From Granulosicoccus antarcticus IMCC3135 (GTDB lineage Bacteria; Pseudomonadota; Gammaproteobacteria; Granulosicoccales; Granulosicoccaceae), in assembly GCF_002215215.1 (NCBI RefSeq), contig NZ_CP018632.1:6382501-6446500 (forward strand): 64,000 nucleotides of DNA, given 5' to 3'. Shown one piece after another: positions 42,088 through 51,908 of this stretch (position 1 is its first letter; every line of letters begins with the position of its first letter). Under the pieces are notes generated by a model. That model was not told the DNA's origin, ran no database searches, and was given only the letters and a program-made list of their open reading frames with translations. A program made the position numbers and the translations under genes.

Positions 42088-45077
42088 GCCCCTCTCCAGC
42101 TGAACCCAACCGTATAGGCAATGGGCTGCTTGATCCGCTCAAGTCGATCTCTTTCCAGTTCAACAAGACCCACTACACCGGACTGGAAGGCGACACGCTG
42201 GCCTCCGCCCTGCTTGCCAATGGCCAGCGCCTGGTTGGACGTTCCTTCAAATACCACCGGCCTCGCGGCATCTTCACAAGCGGTCCTGAAGAACCCAACG
42301 CCCTGGTAGAACTAGGCGTCGGTGCACACCGCGAGCCCAACACTCGCGCCACCGTCACAGAGCTCTACCAGGGCCTTGAGGCTCATAGTCAGAATCATCG
42401 AGGACCGTTGAGCTTCGATGTCATGGCCATCAACGATAAACTCTCATCCTTTCTCAGTGCCGGCTTCTACTACAAGACTTTCATGTGGCCAAAGGCTTTC
42501 TGGGAGAAACTCTATGAACCGATCATTCGCGCCGCTGCAGGTCTCGGGTCGCTGTCAATGGAGGAGGATCCTGACACCTACGACAAGGGCTATCTGCATA
42601 CCGATCTGCTGGTTATTGGCGCAGGCCCCACAGGGCTGGCCGCAGCACTGAGCGCAGGCCGTGCCGGACTTCGGGTCATCATTGCCGATGATGATTTTCT
42701 GGCAGGAGGCCGTCTCAATGCCGAACACATGATCGTGGATGGCCAAGCCTCTGCACTCTGGGCGGCCACCACCTACGCCGAGCTCCTGTCCCTGCCCACG
42801 GTTCGCTGTCTGTCGCGCACCAGTGTCTACGGCGTATTCGATCATGGTACCTACGGAGCACTGCAGCGTTGCACCGACCACCTGCCTGGCAAGAACAGCG
42901 ACAAACCCCGACAGGTACTGTGGCGTATCTACGCCAAACAGACTCTGTTAGCGGCAGGTGCAACGGAACGCCCCATCGCCTTTCCTGACAATGATCGCCC
43001 CGCCATCATGCTCGCCGCTGCCGTACGCACCTATGTGAATCGCTTCGGTGTCGCGCCAGGCAAACAGGTGGTGATCTTCACCAACAACGATGATGGCTGG
43101 AGAACGGCAGCCGATCTGTCCCGGGCCGGCGTCAGCATTGCAGCGCTCATCGATACCCGAGAAAACCCGGTCCTGGGCCGCCCGGTCCAGGGCCGCCCTT
43201 CCCTCATGGATATTCCCGGTGCCCGGATTATCACCGGCGGCCAGATTGTCGCAACGCGCGGACGCCTGGGTATCCAGTCGATAACACTGCGCGATGGCCA
43301 GAGCATAGACTGTGATTGCCTGGCTGTCTCCGGTGGCTGGAGCCCCAATGTCCATCTGACTTGCCATCTGCGTGGGCGACCGCAATGGCGAGAAGATATC
43401 GCCGCTTTCGTACCCGGCACAGAGCTACCCCGGGGCATGCGTGTGGCGGGGGGGGCCAGCGGATCGCTCGGGCTGGCGGACGCATTGAACGAAGGCCACC
43501 AGGCCGCTCTCGATGCTTTAGCCCATTCGGGTGTCAAACCCACTGCCAGTCAAGCACCGGTTGCCGATCAGGAATCAACCCGCATCAGTGCCTTCTGGCA
43601 AGTCCCCGACACTAAAGGTCGTGCGTGGATCGACCTGCAAAATGATGTCACGACCAAGGACATCGCACTCTCATTCAAAGAAGGCTTCCGTTCAGTTGAA
43701 CATCTCAAGCGCTATACAACGCTTGGCATGGCCACCGACCAGGGCAAGACCTCCAATGTACTGGGATTGGCGGTCATGGCTCAACTCAGTGGCCAGAGCA
43801 TAGAACAGACAGGCACGACGATTTTCCGACCACCCTACACACCGGTTCCCATTGGCGCGCTGGCCGGAAGATCCCGTGGCAAACACTTTCGCCCGACCAG
43901 GCTCACACCCAGTCATCAATGGGGTCAGGACAATGGCGCAGACTTTGTTGAAACGGGCATGTGGATGCGTGCTCAATGGTATACAAAACCAGGCGAGACG
44001 CACTGGCGACAAAGTGTAGACCGGGAAGTGTTGCAAACCCGTGGCTCGGTTGGCATTTGCGATGTCACCACCCTGGGCAAGATAGACATTCAGGGCAGAG
44101 ATGCTGCCGCATTCCTCGATCGTGTCTATGCCAATACCTTTTCAACGCTCGCGGTCGGCAAGGTGCGCTATGGCCTGATGTTGCGAGAAGACGGATTCGC
44201 CATGGATGATGGCACCACCGCCAGGCTGGCTGATACACATTTCATGATGACAACTACCACGGCCAATGCGGTCAGTGTCTTCCGTCATCTGGAGTTCTGC
44301 CGTCAATGCCTGTGGCCTGAAATGGATGTACACCTGATATCAGCCACCGAGCAATGGGCGCAATACGCCATCGCTGGCCCCAATGCTCGCGCCCTGCTCA
44401 AAACAGTCGTCGATGCCCCTTTTGACATCTCAAACGAAGCCTTCCCCTTCATGGCTTGCGCCGAACTGACGGTATTCAACGGCACACCCGCTCGCCTGTT
44501 CCGTATCTCGTTCTCCGGTGAAATGGCCTATGAATTGGCGGTACCAGCCCGCTATGGCCATGCTCTGATGCAGGCTCTGGTGGAGCACGGCAAACCCTTT
44601 GATGCGGTTGTTTATGGCACTGAGGCCCTCGGCGTCATGCGTATCGAGAAAGGTCATGCCGCTGGCAATGAACTCAATGGACAAACGACCGCCGCCAATC
44701 TGGGGCTGGGCCGAATGGTGTCAAGCAAAAAGGATTGCATCGGCGCCGTCTTGTCAAAACGTGCGGCGATGAACACGGACGACTCGATTCAACTGGTCGG
44801 TTTCATGCCCGAAGACACCACCCGGAAATTGAACGCCGGTGCCCATTTTCTACAGCAAGGAGCGGAAGCCACTCTGGACAACGATCAGGGCTGGATGAGC
44901 TCAGTGGCATATTCACCCACTCTGGGCAGTTATATCGGCCTGGGCTTCATCAGTCGCGGCGCCGAGCGGCTGGGTGAGAGCGTCATTGCACACGACCCGG
45001 TACGAGATGACAGCTACACCGTACGTATCGTATCCCCCCATTTCGTCGACCCTGATGGAGAACGCCTGCGTGGCTGA
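42084..45077 (+). CDS. mgdC: N-methylglutamate dehydrogenase subunit C (sarcosine oxidase alpha-like)
   Basis: A 997-residue SoxA-family protein. The N-terminal ~90 residues form a ferredoxin-like fold without iron-sulfur Cys (LEGDTLASALLANGQRLVG, FKYHRPRGIF). A dinucleotide-binding region follows (LLVIGAGPTGLAAALSAGRA near 175). The C-terminal ~390 residues form a GcvT-like folate-binding domain (GICDVTTLGKIDIQGRDAAA, FSGEMAYELAVPA). In sarcosine oxidase this half passes the methyl carbon to tetrahydrofolate, so 5,10-methylene-THF is the likely C1 product. The start overlaps mgdB by 4 bp. Confidence 0.88.
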   Translation: MSPSPAEPNRIGNGLLDPLKSISFQFNKTHYTGLEGDTLASALLANGQRLVGRSFKYHRPRGIFTSGPEEPNALVELGVGAHREPNTRATVTELYQGLEAHSQNHRGPLSFDVMAINDKLSSFLSAGFYYKTFMWPKAFWEKLYEPIIRAAAGLGSLSMEEDPDTYDKGYLHTDLLVIGAGPTGLAAALSAGRAGLRVIIADDDFLAGGRLNAEHMIVDGQASALWAATTYAELLSLPTVRCLSRTSVYGVFDHGTYGALQRCTDHLPGKNSDKPRQVLWRIYAKQTLLAAGATERPIAFPDNDRPAIMLAAAVRTYVNRFGVAPGKQVVIFTNNDDGWRTAADLSRAGVSIAALIDTRENPVLGRPVQGRPSLMDIPGARIITGGQIVATRGRLGIQSITLRDGQSIDCDCLAVSGGWSPNVHLTCHLRGRPQWREDIAAFVPGTELPRGMRVAGGASGSLGLADALNEGHQAALDALAHSGVKPTASQAPVADQESTRISAFWQVPDTKGRAWIDLQNDVTTKDIALSFKEGFRSVEHLKRYTTLGMATDQGKTSNVLGLAVMAQLSGQSIEQTGTTIFRPPYTPVPIGALAGRSRGKHFRPTRLTPSHQWGQDNGADFVETGMWMRAQWYTKPGETHWRQSVDREVLQTRGSVGICDVTTLGKIDIQGRDAAAFLDRVYANTFSTLAVGKVRYGLMLREDGFAMDDGTTARLADTHFMMTTTTANAVSVFRHLEFCRQCLWPEMDVHLISATEQWAQYAIAGPNARALLKTVVDAPFDISNEAFPFMACAELTVFNGTPARLFRISFSGEMAYELAVPARYGHALMQALVEHGKPFDAVVYGTEALGVMRIEKGHAAGNELNGQTTAANLGLGRMVSSKKDCIGAVLSKRAAMNTDDSIQLVGFMPEDTTRKLNAGAHFLQQGAEATLDNDQGWMSSVAYSPTLGSYIGLGFISRGAERLGESVIAHDPVRDDSYTVRIVSPHFVDPDGERLRG

Positions 45078-45660
45078 AATTACTCTCAAAGCCGTTTCTG
45101 CACTGAGTGGATTCGACACCCGTATTGGCGACACCCGCCTGGTCGCCATCGAAAATCTGGATATTCTGTCTATCGCCTTGCCACGCAGCATGCAGGCAGA
45201 GCCACCTGTGGACACGCGCTCGGCTCTGAATAACAGAATGCAGGAAGCATTCGGCATCGCTCTACCAGATCCGGGCAAGCTGAATAGCACGGATGAGACG
45301 ACAACCCTCATGGGGCTGCAGAGCGACCAATGGTTCATGACGACGAACAAGCAGGCAATTGATCCGGTCAAGTCATTCAAATCAGTACTGGCAGATACCG
45401 CCTACCTGACCGATCAATCCGATAGCTGGGCAATTCTTGAAATTAGTGGCCCCAATGCTCAGGCAGCTCTAGAGCGCATTTGCCTTTTGGATCTTGCCAG
45501 CGATGTCTTTGATGATAAAAAAGTTGCCCGTACTGCAATGGAACACCTGTCGGTCATCATCCACCGTCCCGAGCTGACCCGCTTCCGACTGTACTCGCCT
45601 CGTTCATCGGCACAGAGCTTTTTGCATGCGGTGCAGCTCTCATTGCAGAATGTGTCCTGA
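45070..45660 (+). CDS. mgdD: N-methylglutamate dehydrogenase subunit D (sarcosine oxidase gamma-like)
   Basis: A 196-residue SoxG-family subunit (ITLKAVSALSGFDTRIGDTR, WAILEISGPNAQAALERICL). The GTG at 45070 was chosen because GGAG lies 9 bases upstream; an in-frame ATG at 45055 is the alternative. It overlaps the end of mgdC by 8 bp. Gamma subunits are GcvT-like and complete the heterotetramer. It is the least conserved subunit, and its assignment rests largely on position. Confidence 0.8.
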   Translation: MAEITLKAVSALSGFDTRIGDTRLVAIENLDILSIALPRSMQAEPPVDTRSALNNRMQEAFGIALPDPGKLNSTDETTTLMGLQSDQWFMTTNKQAIDPVKSFKSVLADTAYLTDQSDSWAILEISGPNAQAALERICLLDLASDVFDDKKVARTAMEHLSVIIHRPELTRFRLYSPRSSAQSFLHAVQLSLQNVS

Positions 45661-45857
45661 GCTTCGAGTAGCCATAGCGGAGTGCGGCATCGAAAAAAAG
45701 TTTCAATACCAGCGTTGCCATCGTCACCATGATGAGCGCAAAGGGATGAATTAACTTCGAATCATTTGTTCATCCACATGAATACTTGTTTCCCTACTTG
45801 AAACACTAGTCGATCAATGGTACCGTGATTCAACTGTCTAACTCGGGCTTTCGAATC

Positions 45858-46811
45858 ATGTGCGGAATCGTCGGTTTATATCTGAAGAACGAGGCTCTCT
45901 ACCCTCAACTGGGAGCCTTGTTCAAGCCCATGCTCATTTCCATGACCAGTCGTGGTCCGGATTCGGCAGGTGTCGCCATCTACAGAAACCCCGTTGCCGA
46001 AGGTCAGGTGAAGTTTTCACTGGCCCATGAGCGCTCGGACCATGACTGGAATTCTCTATCAACAGCTCTGGCCGAAGCTCTCGCATGCGCCAATACCATC
46101 GTGCAGCGAGACACTCATGCCATTCTGGTTACCGATGGCGACGAAAGATCAGTGCAGTCCTGGCTGGCCGAACACGCACCTGACGTTCGGGTGGTAGGAC
46201 GTGGCAGTAGTGTCGAGATCTTCAAGGAAACAGGCCTGCCAGAACAGGTCTATGATCGATTCGATCTTGCCAGTGCTCAAGGTCGTCATATGATCGGGCA
46301 TACCCGCATGGCCACTGAAAGCGCGGTGACCACGGCAGGCTCACATCCGTTTGCGACAGGGGCAGACCTGTGTCTGGTACACAACGGCTCCCTGTCCAAT
46401 CACAATCGACTGCGTGAAGAGCTCAAGCGCCGTGGCGTCAGCTTCAGTACCGAGAATGACTCCGAGGTTGCAGCAGCTTATCTCACTGCCAAATTACAAC
46501 AAGGTATCTCACTCAAGGATGCGCTGGAACAGGCACTGGATGACCTTGATGGCTTCTATACCTTTTGCATCGGCACCGGTAACGGTTTTGCTGTATTGCG
46601 AGACCCCATTGCCTGCAAGCACGCCATTCTTGCCGAGACCGATGACTGGGTCGCCATGGCAACAGAGTACCGAGCTATTGCCACTTTGCCCGGAGCTGAA
46701 AATGCCCGCACCTGGGAGCCTCGCCCAGCGACCGTCTACGCCTGGGGTGCAGAGACTCTCGAAGGTCTGAGCGTCAATGATGAAAACCACATGACGGCGG
46801 GAGTTGCCTGA
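45858..46811 (+). CDS. mgsA: N-methylglutamate synthase subunit A (class II glutamine amidotransferase)
   Basis: A 317-residue Ntn amidotransferase-like subunit. The ATG at 45858 gives MCGIVGLYLKNEALYPQLGA, so Met removal exposes the catalytic Cys. Other motifs are SRGPDSAGVAIYR, GHTRMATESAV and CLVHNGSLSNHNRLREEL. The family is GlxB/MgsA, the amidotransferase-like part of glutamate synthase made as a separate chain. In N-methylglutamate synthase it would release methylamine from gamma-glutamylmethylamide for transfer to 2-oxoglutarate. A 197-bp gap precedes it, so it may have its own promoter. Its stop overlaps mgsB by one base. Confidence 0.88.
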   Translation: MCGIVGLYLKNEALYPQLGALFKPMLISMTSRGPDSAGVAIYRNPVAEGQVKFSLAHERSDHDWNSLSTALAEALACANTIVQRDTHAILVTDGDERSVQSWLAEHAPDVRVVGRGSSVEIFKETGLPEQVYDRFDLASAQGRHMIGHTRMATESAVTTAGSHPFATGADLCLVHNGSLSNHNRLREELKRRGVSFSTENDSEVAAAYLTAKLQQGISLKDALEQALDDLDGFYTFCIGTGNGFAVLRDPIACKHAILAETDDWVAMATEYRAIATLPGAENARTWEPRPATVYAWGAETLEGLSVNDENHMTAGVA

Positions 46812-47494
46812 TGAAACAACTGGATTTACAGGAACTGGGACTACGGCAGATAAACAGTACCCTGCAAAGCGCGATCCCGGAAACCGATGGCCAGCAATGG
46901 TCGGTCAGCAACCCCATGGGATTGCATGCCATTGCCTGCGGGCTCAATTCGAAACTGTCAGTCACTATTGATGGCAATGCCGGATTCTACTGTGCAGGCA
47001 TGAACCAGCAGGCCGATGTCACCATCAAGGGACATGCCGGTGTTGGCGTGGCCGAAAACATGATGAGTGGCATGGTCAGGGTCACCGGCAATGCCAGCCA
47101 ATCTGCCGGAGCAACCGGTCACGGTGGCTTGCTTGTCATCGAAGGCGATGCCTCCTCGCGCTGCGGCATCTCCATGAAGGGTATCGACATCGTGATCGGC
47201 GGATCTGTTGGTCATATGTCAGGTTTCATGGCACAACTTGGCCATATGGTTATCTGCGGTGATGCCGGAGAAGCATTGGGAGACTCCATCTACGAGGCGA
47301 TTCTGTATGTGGCAGGAGATGTCGAAAGTCTGGGAGCCGACTGCATCGAAAAGCAGATGACGCCCGAACATGAGAAGACATTGGCAGAGCTGTTATCACG
47401 CGCAGGCATGGACAAGGATGTAAAGAGTTTCCGCCGTTATGGTTCCGCGCGAAAACTGTACAACTTCAACATTGATCATGCCGGTGACTACTGA
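46811..47494 (+). CDS. mgsB: N-methylglutamate synthase subunit B (GXGXG/GlxC-like)
   Basis: A 227-residue protein of the GltB C-terminal (GXGXG) type. A right-handed beta-helix built from repeated glycine motifs is visible (VTIDGNAGFYCAGMNQQADV, VTIKGHAGVGVAENMMSGMV, VRVTGNASQSAGATGHGGLL, MVICGDAGEALGDSIYEA). In glutamate synthase this part is structural and helps shape the ammonia or amine tunnel between active sites. It lies between mgsA and mgsC, with TGATG coupling to mgsA. Confidence 0.88.
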   Translation: MKQLDLQELGLRQINSTLQSAIPETDGQQWSVSNPMGLHAIACGLNSKLSVTIDGNAGFYCAGMNQQADVTIKGHAGVGVAENMMSGMVRVTGNASQSAGATGHGGLLVIEGDASSRCGISMKGIDIVIGGSVGHMSGFMAQLGHMVICGDAGEALGDSIYEAILYVAGDVESLGADCIEKQMTPEHEKTLAELLSRAGMDKDVKSFRRYGSARKLYNFNIDHAGDY

Positions 47495-47571
47495 GACGAC
47501 TGTCATCAGCGGCACACTCTTCTACCTCACATACTAGCCGGCGCGCTAATCGGATCTACGGGCACAGAATA

Positions 47572-48900
47572 ATGGACGAGAACATTCCACGCGTTACCCC
47601 TCGGCAATCGGCCACTTTTGACGCCTATACAACGTCGGAAATACGCCGTGCTGCCAGTACCGGCATCTATGACATCCGTGGTGGTGGCGCCAAACGTGTA
47701 CTACCGCACTTTGACGATCTGCTGTTTCTCGGCGCCTCCATCTCACGCTACCCACTCGAAGGCTATCGTGAACGTTGCGGTACGGATGTGACTCTGGGTG
47801 GCCGATTTGCCAGCAAACCTTTAGAACTGAAAATCCCGATTACTATCGCCGGCATGAGTTTCGGCTCTCTATCTGGCCAGGCGAAAGAAGCTCTGGGCCG
47901 TGGTGCCAATGCGGCAGGCACATCCACAACGACCGGTGATGGTGGCATGACCCAAGAGGAACGGGGACATTCAAAGTTGCTGGTCTATCAATATCTGCCT
48001 TCTCGCTACGGCATGAATCCGGACGATCTGCGAAAAGCTGACGCCATTGAAGTGGTGGTTGGCCAGGGCGCCAAACCCGGCGGCGGCGGTATGTTGATGG
48101 GACAGAAAATCAATGACCGGGTTGCAAAGATGCGCAGTCTGCCAAAGGGCATCGACCAGCGCTCGGCCTGCCGCCACCCGGACTGGACGGGGCCGGATGA
48201 CCTTGAAATCAAGATACTCGAATTACGAGAACTGACCAACTGGGAAAAACCGATCTATATCAAGATCGGTGGCTCACGGCCCTACTACGATACCGCCCTG
48301 GCGGTCAAAGCCGGTGCTGACGTTATCGTATTGGATGGCATGCAGGGCGGAACAGCGGCAACTCAGAATGTTTTCATCGAACATGTAGGATTACCGATTC
48401 TGGCCTGCATACGCCCTGCCGTTCAGGCACTACAAGAGCTGGATATGCACCGCAAGGTACAGCTGATTGTCTCAGGTGGTATTCGCAACGGTGCAGATGT
48501 TGCCAAAGCCATGGCCCTGGGAGCCGATGCGGTTTCCATCGGTACGGCAGCCCTGATCGCCATGGGTGACAATGATCCTCGTTTTGAAAGTGAATACAAC
48601 AAGCTTGGCACCACCGCAGGCGCCTACGATGCATGGCATCTGGGACACGACCCGGCTGGCATAACCACACAGGATCCAGAACTGGCAGCGCGCCTGGACC
48701 CCGAAGCCGCAGGACGTCGCCTGGCCAACTATCTGCAGGTCATGACTCTGGAGGCACAAACCATTGCCCGTGCCTGTGGCAAGAACCATCTGCACAATCT
48801 GGAACCTGAAGACCTGTGCGCACTGACAGTGGAAGCCTCCGCCATGGCGAAAGTTCCGCTGGCCGGTACGTCCTGGATACCCGGACAAACACCTTTCTAA
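47572..48900 (+). CDS. mgsC: N-methylglutamate synthase subunit C (FMN-binding glutamate synthase domain)
   Basis: A 442-residue GltS central-domain homologue that binds FMN and 2-oxoglutarate and forms the N-methylated glutamate. Motifs are TIAGMSFGSLSGQAKEALGR, YIKIGGSRPYYDTALAVKAG, DGMQGGTAATQNVF, SGGIRNGADVAKAMALGAD and GITTQDPELAARLDP. The site where glutamate synthases have a CxxGxC-type iron-sulfur motif reads WHLGHDPAG, so the cluster seems to be lost and electrons must reach FMN another way. It is the third chain of the synthase, 77 bp after mgsB. Confidence 0.88.
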   Translation: MDENIPRVTPRQSATFDAYTTSEIRRAASTGIYDIRGGGAKRVLPHFDDLLFLGASISRYPLEGYRERCGTDVTLGGRFASKPLELKIPITIAGMSFGSLSGQAKEALGRGANAAGTSTTTGDGGMTQEERGHSKLLVYQYLPSRYGMNPDDLRKADAIEVVVGQGAKPGGGGMLMGQKINDRVAKMRSLPKGIDQRSACRHPDWTGPDDLEIKILELRELTNWEKPIYIKIGGSRPYYDTALAVKAGADVIVLDGMQGGTAATQNVFIEHVGLPILACIRPAVQALQELDMHRKVQLIVSGGIRNGADVAKAMALGADAVSIGTAALIAMGDNDPRFESEYNKLGTTAGAYDAWHLGHDPAGITTQDPELAARLDPEAAGRRLANYLQVMTLEAQTIARACGKNHLHNLEPEDLCALTVEASAMAKVPLAGTSWIPGQTPF

Positions 48901-48975
48901 ACGCTATTTTTTGTCCCTCACACGGCAAGAATATTTCAACCACACTGCTGCACAGTTACCGGGAGACTTATCTGC

Positions 48976-50283
48976 ATGACAATGGACCTGACCGACCATG
49001 CTGAAAAACACGGGATAAAGTTCTTCCTCTTCAATTTCACCGACCTGACGGGGACGCAACGTGCCAAGCTGGTCCCTGCCGGAACCGCCAGCCGCATCCA
49101 GAAAAACGGCGCAGGCTTTGCACCCTTTGCCAGCTGGCTGGACTACACCCCCGCTCACCCGGACATGCTGGTAACACCCGATACCAACTCATTGATCCAG
49201 CTCCCCTGGAAGCCCGACGTTGCCTGGGTAGCCGGAGACTGCTGGATGGACGGAGAACTACTTGCACAGTCTCCCCGCAATATATTGAAAAAGCTGCAGG
49301 GCGAGTCGTTTGAGCACGGTATGTTGATGAAGTCCGGTGTGGAGCCTGAGTTTCATATTATTTCCCCCGATGGACTGGATATTTCCGATGCGCGAGATAC
49401 CCAGATGAAGCCCTGCTATGACCAGTCGGCCATCATGCGCCGCATAGATGTCATCAGTGAGATCAGCCTGGCCATGACTCAGCTGGGCTGGAATCCTTAT
49501 CAGAATGATCACGAGGATGCCAACGGGCAGTTCGAGATAAACTGGGATTTCAATGATGCTCTGACCACTGCCGACCAGCTGGCCTTCTTCAAGTTCATGG
49601 TCAAATCCATCGCAGAAAATCACGGCCTGCGCGCCACTTTCATGCCAAAACCATTCTCACACCTGACCGGTAACGGTTGCCATGTACATATTTCCATGTG
49701 GTCACCGGATGGAGAAACCAATCTGTTCAGCGATCCGGCAGGTGAATTGGGACTCTCTGAATCAGGCTACCACTTTATAGGCGGCCTGCTGCAGCACTCT
49801 CAATCAATGGCAGCCATCACCAATGCTACGGTCAATTCCTATAAACGTATCAACGCAGCACCGACCCTCTCAGGTGCGACCTGGTCACCCAGCTCGATAA
49901 CCTATGGTGGCAATAATCGCACTCACATGATCCGTATTCCGGACGAAGGCCGGATAGAACACAGACTACCGGATAACAGCGCCAATCCCTACCTGCTGAT
50001 GGCAAGCATTCTGGCCGCAGGCCTGGATGGCATCAAGAAAAAAACACAACCTGGCAAACGACTTGATATCAACATGTATTCCGAATCCCACCTGGCCGGT
50101 GAAGTGAAGAAGTTGCCACTGAACCTGCTCGACGCCATTCGGACCTTTGATGACAACACTGTGCTCAAGCAGGCCTTGGGCAATGAGCTCAGCCAGGCTT
50201 ATATCAATCTGAAAAATGCCGAATGGGATCGATATTCTCAATCAATCTCGGATTGGGAACGCGAAACCACGCTGGATTGCTGA
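48976..50283 (+). CDS. gmaS: Gamma-glutamylmethylamide synthetase
   Basis: A 435-residue glutamine-synthetase-family ligase that joins methylamine to glutamate with ATP, the entry step of the indirect methylamine pathway. Core motifs are SGVEPEFHII, GQFEINWDFNDAL, GNGCHVHISMW, NSYKRINAAPTLSGATWSPS, NNRTHMIRIPDEGRIEHRLP. It is of the GlnT/GmaS type and lacks the usual adenylylation loop. Adjacent mgs and mgd genes favour GmaS over a glutamine synthetase. It ends the operon, and a 13-bp hairpin follows. Confidence 0.9.
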   Translation: MTMDLTDHAEKHGIKFFLFNFTDLTGTQRAKLVPAGTASRIQKNGAGFAPFASWLDYTPAHPDMLVTPDTNSLIQLPWKPDVAWVAGDCWMDGELLAQSPRNILKKLQGESFEHGMLMKSGVEPEFHIISPDGLDISDARDTQMKPCYDQSAIMRRIDVISEISLAMTQLGWNPYQNDHEDANGQFEINWDFNDALTTADQLAFFKFMVKSIAENHGLRATFMPKPFSHLTGNGCHVHISMWSPDGETNLFSDPAGELGLSESGYHFIGGLLQHSQSMAAITNATVNSYKRINAAPTLSGATWSPSSITYGGNNRTHMIRIPDEGRIEHRLPDNSANPYLLMASILAAGLDGIKKKTQPGKRLDINMYSESHLAGEVKKLPLNLLDAIRTFDDNTVLKQALGNELSQAYINLKNAEWDRYSQSISDWERETTLDC

Positions 50284-50293
50284 CAAGGTTGAC

Positions 50294-50327
50294 TCAACCC
50301 TTTCGCGGCAAGCAGCGAAAGGGTTGA
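50294..50327. terminator. Perfect 13-bp hairpin between gmaS and the XRE-cupin gene
   Basis: TCAACCCTTTCGC (50294-50306) pairs perfectly with GCGAAAGGGTTGA (50315-50327), loop of 8. It separates convergent genes, so it probably stops both transcripts. There is no T-run. Confidence 0.6.
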
Positions 50328-50335
50328 ACACACTG

Positions 50336-51058
50336 TCAATCGGTATCCATCGAAGCACTCTGCTGCGAGCCTGATTTCGGGTAGGTAATGATCGATAGAT
50401 AGCGGGCGGGCAATTCCAGCAATTTGTGTGGCCCGTGTGGAGCATCTGCATCAAAATACAATGAGTCACCCGGCTCCATAAGATAGATTTTATTCCCGTG
50501 ACGGTATTCCAGACGCCCCTCGAGAAAATAGAGAAACTCCAGGCCTTCATGCTGAAAGGTTGGAAAAACATCTGACTCTGTCGTCAGGGTGATCATATAA
50601 GGTTCTGTGACCACACCGCTCTGGTTCGGCCCCAAAGCACCTAACAGCTGGTATTGATGCCCTGCACGACTACCGCGACGCTCGGCAGTCAGACCATCGC
50701 CGCTTTTGACCTGTACCGACTGACGATCCTCTTCAAATCGACGCAACAGCTGGGAGATGGGTATTCCAAGAGCCTGCGACACCGAGTTCAGTGTCGTCAG
50801 CGAAGCCGACGTCAGCCCGTTCTCGATCTTGGACAACATACCAATTGAAATACCGCTCACTTCAGCCAGATCGGCAACCGTGATGCCTGCATGTTTGCGA
50901 GCCGTACGTATTTCATGCCCGATAGCCACCTCCAGTTGCCGTTCACCCTGCACACGAACAGCATGCGGATCCTGCTCCAGCGGTTGCCGGGGCAGTTGCC
51001 TGGACAATTGTCGAGACTTGCTGTTAGTGGCAGTTGCCACAGTACGTTTCTTGACCAT
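50336..51058 (-). CDS. XRE-family regulator with C-terminal cupin domain
   Basis: A 240-residue regulator. A basic, Gln/Ser-rich N-terminus of about 40 residues precedes a helix-turn-helix (RTARKHAGITVADLAEVSGI, SIGMLSKIENGLTSASLTTL). A cupin sensor follows (HEGLEFLYFLEGRLEYRHGN, LMEPGDSLYFDADAPHGPHK). XRE-cupin proteins often control amino acid, polyamine or amine catabolism and bind a small ligand through the cupin. It converges on gmaS and may regulate the methylamine genes, but that is inferred only from position. Confidence 0.88.
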   Translation of the reverse strand: MVKKRTVATATNSKSRQLSRQLPRQPLEQDPHAVRVQGERQLEVAIGHEIRTARKHAGITVADLAEVSGISIGMLSKIENGLTSASLTTLNSVSQALGIPISQLLRRFEEDRQSVQVKSGDGLTAERRGSRAGHQYQLLGALGPNQSGVVTEPYMITLTTESDVFPTFQHEGLEFLYFLEGRLEYRHGNKIYLMEPGDSLYFDADAPHGPHKLLELPARYLSIITYPKSGSQQSASMDTD

Positions 51059-51136
51059 AGGCTCCAGTCTGCCATAAACACTCAGACCGGGGTCAACTCA
51101 CGTAATGCAAAAATGGGGTAGCGTTCTGGTGCCTCC

Positions 51137-51709
51137 TCAAGAATCTAATGGCATCTGTGCTACCTGTGAACTCAACGCGATGGATACCAGCGATACGCCG
51201 GTGGTCAGCAGGTTGACCCCAATCAGCAAACCAATGGCCCAGGCAGCAGATCCAGGCCAACCCAGCATGATAAAAACAGCCAAGGCCAGGGAACTGATGC
51301 CACTGAACACCATCCACGTCCAGCTCCTGACACCTGTTCGGCGTAACTGAGCACTTAACCACAGAGAGGCCAGTCCTTCCAGCGCGAACAATGCAATAAG
51401 AAATAGCGTCATGGTGGCAACCCCGGAAAAGGGGTAGACCAGGAACACCAGGCCGAGAATCAGAGTCAACAGAAAGGTGACGCCTGTGTACCACCAACCC
51501 AGAAATCCCCGGGCTCGCCAACTGAATAACAATCCCGAAGCCCCTGCGACAATCAGAAGCCACGCCAGCAATATTTCAACGGCGAAAGTAATGAGCTGCG
51601 GAATCAAAATGGCGATGACACCCAGACCAGACAACACCAGACCGACATTGCGCAAATGTCTTTTTGTCTCCGGATCGCTCAACATCGGTATAGCATTTAG
51701 TGTTTTCAT
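51137..51709 (-). CDS. hdeD: HdeD-family acid-resistance membrane protein (DUF308)
   Basis: A 190-residue inner-membrane protein with six closely spaced helices in two DUF308 units (LVLSGLGVIAILIPQLITFA, LLTLILGLVFLVYPFSGVAT, WPGSAAWAIGLLIGVNLLTT). It resembles E. coli HdeD, linked to acid resistance at high cell density. The ATG at 51709 was chosen; an ATG 3 codons earlier is possible. It diverges from the two-component regulator 200 bp away, a possible target. Confidence 0.82.
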   Translation of the reverse strand: MKTLNAIPMLSDPETKRHLRNVGLVLSGLGVIAILIPQLITFAVEILLAWLLIVAGASGLLFSWRARGFLGWWYTGVTFLLTLILGLVFLVYPFSGVATMTLFLIALFALEGLASLWLSAQLRRTGVRSWTWMVFSGISSLALAVFIMLGWPGSAAWAIGLLIGVNLLTTGVSLVSIALSSQVAQMPLDS

Positions 51710-51908
51710 GGCGATCATTATCGCGCGTATGACTGAACTCAGATTCTCACAGTTCTTACATCTGTGTAAACCAGAAGCATTCGACAGAATATACAGGCGC
51801 GATGTAGAATCGCCCTGCTACAGCCTATGCCGACAACACCCAAGGCGGGTGATGTCATTTGCCGCGGCCCAGGCAATGTCCGCTATTGTTCCTATATCGA
51901 GAACACTC

